Made by a program: the position numbers and the translations under genes. From Mixia osmundae IAM 14324 (taxonomy: Eukaryota > Basidiomycota > Mixiomycetes > Mixiales > Mixiaceae), in NCBI RefSeq assembly GCF_000708205.1, contig NW_014575562.1:621616-685615 (forward strand): a stretch of DNA of 64,000 bases. Direction: 5' to 3'. Numbering within the stretch: position 1 is the stretch's first letter; each line of letters opens with the position of its first letter. Shown here in pieces: positions 57,938 to 64,000 of the stretch. Below the pieces are notes generated by a model. That model was given only the letters and a program-made list of their open reading frames with translations. It made no database searches and was not told where the DNA came from.

Positions 57938-59190
57938 ATGAGCTACTTCGGCGGCGGCGCCAATCTCAACAAAGCGGTCGTCAATGATGTCGAGGCTCGT
58001 ACACTCCACAGTCTCAGCCTCGTACGCTCACGCGGGCCAGAGCAGCTCACTAGTCCGCCCAATGACAGCGTAACGGCATTGTCCTGGTGTCCCACTCAGG
58101 ACTTGCTCGCCGTCTCAGCGTGGGACAATCAGGTCAATAGAACGTCATCGGAGACCTGATCTGGGCTCACCGAGATGCACGCCAGGTGAGGATCTATCAG
58201 GTCACCGAGCAAGGGCAATCGCAAGGCAAGGCGGCCTACTCGCACGACGGTCCGGCGCTCGACGTCTGCTGGAGCAAAGCAAGTCTGCCTAAAGCAAGTC
58301 TGATGTGCATCATCTGATGCGGTACGCACCATCAGGACGGGACAAGAGTACTCTCGGCAGGTGCAGATAAAGCAGCACGATTATTCGATGTTGCCACTCA
58401 GCAGTCCTCTCAAGTAGCCGCACACGATGCTCCCGTCCGTTGCGTCAGATGGATAGACGGACACAATCTCCTGGCAACGGGCTCGTGGGACAAGACGATC
58501 AAATACTGGGACCTCAGGCAACCGACTGCTGCTCTATCAGTCACACTGCCCGAAAGAGTCTATGCAATGGATGTCGCGTCTCAGCTCATGGTCGTCGGCT
58601 GTGCGAACAGGAACATTGAGATCTACAATCTCACGAATCCAGGAACGCTCTTTCAGCACGTTGACTCGCCTTTGAAGTGGCAGACACGATCGGTTGCCTG
58701 CTTTCCAGACGCAACAGGCTATGCGCTGGGCTCTATCGAGGGCAGGATAGCAATACAATACATCACTGAAAAGGATGCTGCCAGTTCCTTTTCCTTTAAA
58801 GCGCATCGCAAAGAGAATCCGACCAACAAGAGCGTTTCAGATGTTCACTCGATCAATTCCATCTCTTTCCATCCCGTCCACGGCACCTTTGCGACGAGCG
58901 GTGGCGATGCAACAATTGTCTGGTGGGACTACATCAGCAAAGCTCGATTGAAAGGTAAGAGCTTCCTCACGGCCTGCCCCTGGACCTGTCAAGCTGACCA
59001 TGCTGTAGCCTTCGACCCCCAACCTGCGCCGGTCCTCGCAACGGCGTACAGCTCTACCGGCAGATGGTTCTCATGGGCATGTGGTTACGACTGGCACAAA
59101 GGGCACGAGGGCAACATGCCGACAGCGCCCAACAAGATCTTTCTGCATCCGATCAAAGATGAAGAAGCGCGACGTAGGCCCAAAAAGTGA
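57938..59190 (+). CDS. RAE1/GLE2 WD-repeat protein, copy B (tandem duplicate)
   Basis: Five exons (introns 57995-58045, 58133-58185, 58279-58335, 58955-59008) sum to 1,038 nt, 345 residues. It starts MSYFGGGANLNKAVVNDVE and keeps the same propeller: LSWCPTQDLLAVSAWDNQ, CWSKDGTRVLSAGADKAARLFD, VVGCANRNIEIYNL, YALGSIEGRIAIQYI, ending DEEARRRPKK. No inactivating change is seen, so both copies look functional. Compared with copy A it lacks the introns before YWDLR and before DEE. Two introns (57995 GCTCGT; 58279 GCAAGT) have GC donors; the first is 51 nt and in frame, so retention would add 17 residues. Confidence 0.92.
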
Positions 59191-59251
59191 ACTAGTCCTC
59201 GTGTTGTTCCCATGTTCATATGCATTCGCAAGTCTCGCAAGTATGTCCGAC

Positions 59252-62200
59252 TCAATCGCGTTGTTCGAGCTGCTTGATCTTATCGCTCACGCTGGCCGAG
59301 TTGGGAGCCACTCGAGGACCGCCCACACGGGGTCCCCGTGCTCTCGGTGAAGCCTTGCCATCTACCGTCAGAGGTGTTGTGCGAATCATGCTGCTTCGCT
59401 TCAAGCTTGACGACGAGCTCAGCGGGCGATCAAGATCTTCTGCGCTGACTTGCGCCAGGGTGACTTTTTCTGCAACGGGCGGCGGCAGCGGCATAGCCTC
59501 AGCAGGAGGCGGCGAAGTCTGAGGAGCGAGCGCATCGACAAATTCTGTACTTGACGAGGAAGTGCTCGAAGAGGCAGGTGAAGTGACCTGGGATGCCAGG
59601 ACGGGCGGTGCAAGCGTATCCGGCACGGACGCGTCCTGCTCCTGCTGAGGTCTGATCGTATCGCCTGTATCCTTGCGCTTCGGCTCAAATGTGGCAGGCG
59701 AGGCAACATTGCTTGCGTCTTCCTCTGTATCGACGAAGGAACCGTGCCCGAGTAGACTGCGCCTTATACGCTGGTCAGTAGGGCGTGTTCTTCTGCGCTT
59801 GGGCTTGTGTTGTTCTCGATCGCGTGTCGTACGGATAGCGATCGCTTCTGGCAAGATTGTTTTTTGCTGCTTCAGCAGATCAATGAGAAGGCGTGCAGAC
59901 GTCCTGTCGTCTAGACTCGCAGCTCCTTCCACCTTGGGTCTCAGCAAGGCTGCATAAAGCATGTCAGTTCATTAAATCGCGCAGACTGCAGTGACGTACT
60001 GCGTCCGACGGATAGGCCTAGCTTGGTGAGGTAAGCATCATGGTCATCGTTATCCGAATCTGTTGCTTCGATCAATGTGGCCAGGTGGTCAATCAGCGCA
60101 TCGAGCACGAGAAGATTTGTCTTTGGCAATTTGACAAGCAGGTGTCGGATCTTTTCTGCACGCAACGCTGCATCGTCGACCGTATCGGCACCGACAGCAG
60201 GGTAGACCGACTTGACGTCGTCGAAAAGGTAGTGACTCACGACAGGTTCGTGAAGCTCGAGCAGCCAGAGCTTGCAGGTAGCGCACACGACCGGCAAGTC
60301 GAACGTGGCGATTGCGCTCACGTCTGGCTCGAGGCTAGCATCGTTGAGAATCGCTCGCAAGCGATGGACAGGCATGAGCGGAACCTCATAGAGCCAGACT
60401 TTGCGGCGCTCTTTGTCGTTTGGCAGAGTCTTGTAGCCCTCTGCGAGCCGTGCTAAGAGCGCGGACAAGACAGGGGGAATGTCGCCCGTTTGGCTTGACA
60501 TAATCTGCGATACTTCGGTCCATCGGATCAGGCTCATACCAAAGTTGTCGGCAATCTCGTCGTGATAACGATCTTCGAAGGTATGAGCCGTTGGTCTGAA
60601 CGGTCCTGTCTTGTGCTGCTCGATGATTGCAGCAAGCTCGACTTCCGGCAGAAAAGCCTCTTGTAGCAATTTGGATTTGGCGGTTGCGGCTTCGTCTGTA
60701 GGCGCGATTGTGCTCAACGTTGCATTGAAGGTATTCAAGACTGTCTTGACGGCTTTCAATCGTTCGAGTTCGCATCTTTGAGCGGCGATGTAGCTGTACG
60801 AAATGGTCTCCTCGAGCTGGAGTCTCGCATCGTCCAGCTTGCGAAGATGGGCACGATACGTGCGCTCTGCCTCGTCCGCAGCACGATGCGCTTTGCTCAG
60901 ACGATCGCCAGCTTTGGACGGCGTGACGACGCCCGAGATCGCCGACGATAATTTTCCAGCTAGCGTGTTACTTCGTGTGAGACCATTGTTGGTCGCTTCG
61001 GTTGATACACTCGAGGCTGCGTTGTCGATGGCAGGAGATGCAAAAGACTGCTGACCTGGTGGGTCAAAGGGAAGATCGGTCTCTGTACCGGAGAGGTTGA
61101 AGGCATCCGATCGCCATTGATAGAATGCGTCGTCTGCATCGTAGAAAGCATTGCCAAAGGCTCCGACCAGTCTGAGCACTCCCAAGGCTTCGGTGAGCTG
61201 AGTACAGAACCGAATGGTCTCGTCATAGTTGCCTTGCAAGCCCGACAGGGTCTTTTGAAACCAGCTGACGAGGTCGTCGCCTGTGTGGACGTGCTCATAC
61301 GTGCCCAGTAAGGGGACTCTGTGACTTGTCGAAGGGCAATTGGCAGCAGCGTCTGCGAAGATGACGGACCATTCTGCTGTCGTTTTGATGACTCCGGCAA
61401 TCTCCACTCGCTCTGGCAAAGCTGGCTTGGCCTTCTCGGGCGACTGTGCAGGCTTTGCCTTGCGATTGAAATCGCGCTTAAAGTCAAGCTTCTTCTGTAA
61501 TGGCATGCCTTCGGGCGTCATAGGTGATTCGATGGCTCTCTCTTTGCCTTTGACGAGCTTTGGCGTCTCTGTGAGAGTCGTATCTTCCGAACCAGATGCT
61601 GATTCGACAGCTGTGCTCGATTCTGAAGCCGTCGACTGGGTATCGACGGCAGATTCGCCGGTGGCAGCCTCGGCGACTTCGGAGAGCTTGTTGAGCGCAT
61701 TAGAAGCTTGCAGACGTACGCTGTCCCATCTATCGGGCTGAGTGGGCCCAACAGACGGATGAATTGGTGATGCCTGGCTGGGGCTAGATCCATTGGCCTG
61801 ACGTGAGATGCCGCCTACGCGACGTGAAAGCATTCGAGCAAGGCCAGCAACGCCTTCTCCTGCGATCGGAGTGTCTCGCTTCTCTGGAGAGACGGAGCCG
61901 TCCCGGCCAGGCTGGAAGCGCGCGTCGTCATCGAAATCGTTTGCGATTTGCCATTGCTTGTCGTATTTCGCTCTGACAGACTCGAGCTGTCCGTGACGTA
62001 TGAGCATGGGCTAATCTGATGGAGGAGGGTCTCGTACCGTTGCTAGTCGTTGCGTGTAGATGCTGAGATCAAAGTGGATGTCGTTGTAGAGCTTGGTGAT
62101 CCTTTCCGCGTGGCCCTCTGACCATCTCTCAAAAGGAAAGACGACCATCTTCTCCAGTTCGAGTGCCAGCTTCTCGTGCATACGGGATTGTACGTCAGTG

Positions 62201-62645
62201 TCATCGAGCAGGGCTTGGTAGCATAGTTTGAGGTTCGCTCCGTCATCATAGCCAAACCCGCGCGAGTCGAGCGCACGCGTAGCTGTCTGACCGAAGTGCG
62301 CAGCTAGCTCATGATGAAGTGTCGCTCGTGCCTGTGGGGCATTGGTGGATTCAGGAAGCTCCAAAGAAGTCTGAAGACCCGGTCTGACTGACCTTGACAA
62401 GGGCGAGGATTTCGTCATTTTCGCCGACACCTGCGCGCAGCTCTGCTCGCCAAAAGTCAGCTAGACCCGACTAGCAAGCGAGGTCGGTCGTACTCGAGAA
62501 GAGAGTCTCGACGCCTGTCGTGTAGTCTTGCGTCCAAAACTGTGAGTAAAGCCATATGATTTGAGCTCGAGCATGGCGAGTCAGATGAGCTGCTGCTGAC
62601 CGAATTGAGGAACGACGGCGGCAGATGAACATGTGCGCCGACCAT
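59252..62645 (-). CDS. F-BAR / DEP / RhoGAP protein (Rgd2/Rga7-like)
   Basis: Multi-exon gene starting at 62645. Exon 1 (62601-62645) codes MVGAHVHLPPSFLNS and exon 2 continues FWTQDYTTGVETLFSKLRAGVGENDEILALVKARA, a classic F-BAR start. The coiled F-BAR region (LHHELAAHFG...FERWSEGHAERI) is followed by DEP-like EHVHTGDDLVSWFQKTL, then a RhoGAP domain (VPLMPVHRLRAILND, CKLWLLELHEPVVS, LLVKLPKTNLLVLDALIDHL). The C-terminus is disordered, with VTLAQVSAEDLDRPL. Such proteins bind curved membranes and turn off Rho GTPases in cytokinesis. It diverges from FIS1, 152 bp between starts. Confidence 0.9.
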
Positions 62646-62797
62646 GGCAGCCTGTCTTGCGCCTTTGGAGCCCGTTGGGGCACACCGTCAGAAGTGAGCA
62701 AGTGTGCCAATCCAGGCGGTGCTCTGGCTGGCGCTGCTGCAGTCGGACGCGAGGAAAGTGGAGGTGACGCACTGCCACGACGAGGCAGCCCTCGAAG

Positions 62798-63464
62798 ATG
62801 TCGCTGTACTTGCAGTCAGACGCTGCACAACCCCTCAGTTCGGCCGAGCTAGCCGTCTTGGCAGATCAGTTCAGCAAGGAGCGAGACGCAGGCCACCTGG
62901 CGACTCAGACCAAGTTCAATTATGCATGGTCTCTCTGACTTGCTTCTGCTCTCTCGCGGGTCAGGCTGACAGACCGCACAGGGGTCTTGTCAAGAGTACA
63001 GAGACGACAGACGTCAGCAGAGGTGTCGAGCTGCTGGGAGGCACGTCACCTCCTCAACAAACGACATTGAGGGATCGCTTACATCGTTCTTGCAGAGATC
63101 TACAGGGACGAGCCACAACGAAGGCGGGAGTGCCTCTTCTACCTCTCGGTGGGACACAGAAAGCTAGGCAACTACGAGCACGCAAAGCGGTTCAACGATC
63201 TCCTGCTTGCGAAAGAGCCCGGCAATATGCAAGCCAAAAGTCTCGCCACACTCATCGAACGCGATGTCCAGAGGGGTGAGCTGCCACGGCTGACATTGGA
63301 AGCCATGCTGAGATGGATCTAGATGGTTACATCGGCATGGCAGTCGGCGCAGGTGTGGCAGGATTGGCGCTCGCCGTCTTTGTACAAGGCACGCATCATC
63401 GATTTGCCTGTCCAGACATGCTGACCTCATGACAGGCATACGGAGCTTCAGTAACCGCCGCTGA
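62798..63464 (+). CDS. FIS1: mitochondrial fission protein FIS1
   Basis: Exons 62798-62928, 62982-63040, 63096-63275, 63323-63388, 63436-63464 sum to 465 nt, 154 residues. Start [15 protein letters not shown], then the TPR-like bundle: [75 protein letters not shown], and the C-terminal anchor [24 protein letters not shown]1 recruits the dynamin-like Dnm1 to mitochondria. Intron 63041-63095 has a GC donor (GGAG|GCACGT). A further GC-AG intron 63389-63435 would give the basic tail IRSFSNRR; without it the protein runs to 63432 and ends [13 protein letters not shown] (159 residues). Confidence 0.9.
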
Positions 63465-63496
63465 TCCTCGCCACGTTTCACGCTAGTGTTGTACTA

Positions 63497-64000
63497 TCAC
63501 ACGACTGCAATCTTACGCCTCTGAAACAGCTCGTAGGCATCGTGAACGAGCAGGAACTGCTCCTTGCGTTCGACCATCATGATACGTTGCTCGCGAAGGC
63601 TATCGATGACGAGCGATACGGCATCGCTCCGCACGTCTGCCGGCAAGGGTCCCAGCGCGGACTGATCCGAGTACGTCGGCAGTCCATTACTTTCGACTCG
63701 ATCCAAGAGTGCCAGCATAGCTATCAGTGTGCCCGTCCGGCCCTGCCTGATAGTCAGTACGAATATACAAAGGAGCCCAGCAACGCACGACACCGGCCGA
63801 GCAATGGATCAGAATTGGCAGCTGACTCCTCGATGGGTCAGCATGCAAATCGCATATCCGGTCTGCCAGCGCGAGGAGATGCTCAGGATCAACGGTCCCG
63901 TGGTCGCTGCTCTTCCGCTCATCAGCTTCTTGCTTGGTTGAATTTGAGCGAGTCATACGCACGGCCAGGCCTCGTATTGCAGATGGACCAATGAGTGCGG
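63497..64000 (-). CDS. protein tyrosine phosphatase (5' end outside window)
   Basis: The C-terminal part of a classical PTP. After splicing an intron (GTGCGT...GGCAG) the active-site loop reads ILIHCSAGVGRTGTLIAML, with nucleophilic Cys and the Arg of the C-x5-R P-loop. It is followed by SLVIDSLREQRIMMVERKEQF, the Q-loop helix common to classical PTPs, then LVHDAYELF. Upstream the frame reaches the window end with DPEHLLALADRICDL. Dephosphorylates phosphotyrosine; substrate unknown. The stop is at 63497-63499. Confidence 0.85.

Overview
This 64 kb window looks like nuclear DNA of a compact basidiomycete fungus. Many genes match fungal families spliced by very short introns (about 37-65 bp, often with a CTGAC-like branch site close to the acceptor). 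Intergenic gaps are often 30-200 bp, and tightly packed genes lie on both strands. Secreted proteins (cutinase, GPI aspartic protease, small cysteine-containing proteins), a fungal Na/K-type P-ATPase and KDZ-type DNA transposon genes fit a plant-associated fungus. A small-genome Pucciniomycotina such as Mixia is my best guess, but this is inference. No gene is prokaryotic. Coding models were built by splicing by eye; where exon lengths summed to a whole reading frame I give the introns.

Layout. 1-3.5 kb: 3' end of a possible HEL2/ZNF598-like gene, mitochondrial ribosomal protein bL33m, cleavage factor CFIm25 (NUDT21) and proteasome subunit DSS1/SEM1. 3.5-6.1 kb: gene-poor stretch with scattered Ns. 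6.1-12 kb: a 1,224-residue KDZ-family transposase facing an unknown coiled-coil protein, possibly one mobile element. 12.2-16.4 kb: ALG3, a 2OG-Fe(II) oxygenase, proteasome ATPase RPT4. 16.6-20.4 kb: SCP2-like lipid carrier, cutinase, two tandem secreted paralogues. 20.4-28 kb: ThrE/Prm10-like exporter, 3-ketoacyl-CoA thiolase, small DMAC1-like membrane protein, secreted glycoprotein, secreted protein with a duplicated cysteine module. 28-33.4 kb: DDT/WHIM/PHD chromatin protein, NECAP, SUMO. 33.5-42.6 kb: IIC P-type ATPase, yapsin-like protease, Zn2Cys6 regulator, CYSTM protein. 42.8-48.5 kb: aldehyde dehydrogenase, gankyrin/Nas6, Med25-like protein, multi-pass membrane protein. 48.6-64 kb: Rho1 GEF (Rom2-like), AVT-type amino-acid transporter, two tandem RAE1/GLE2 genes, F-BAR/DEP/RhoGAP protein, FIS1, and a tyrosine phosphatase cut by the window end.

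The genes do not form one pathway; most are housekeeping. Three serve the 26S proteasome (DSS1, RPT4, Nas6), two control Rho signalling (Rom2-like GEF, F-BAR RhoGAP), and several are secreted. The most distinctive signal is splicing: at least ten introns across six genes are best explained by GC-AG boundaries, and several exons are only 6-20 nt.
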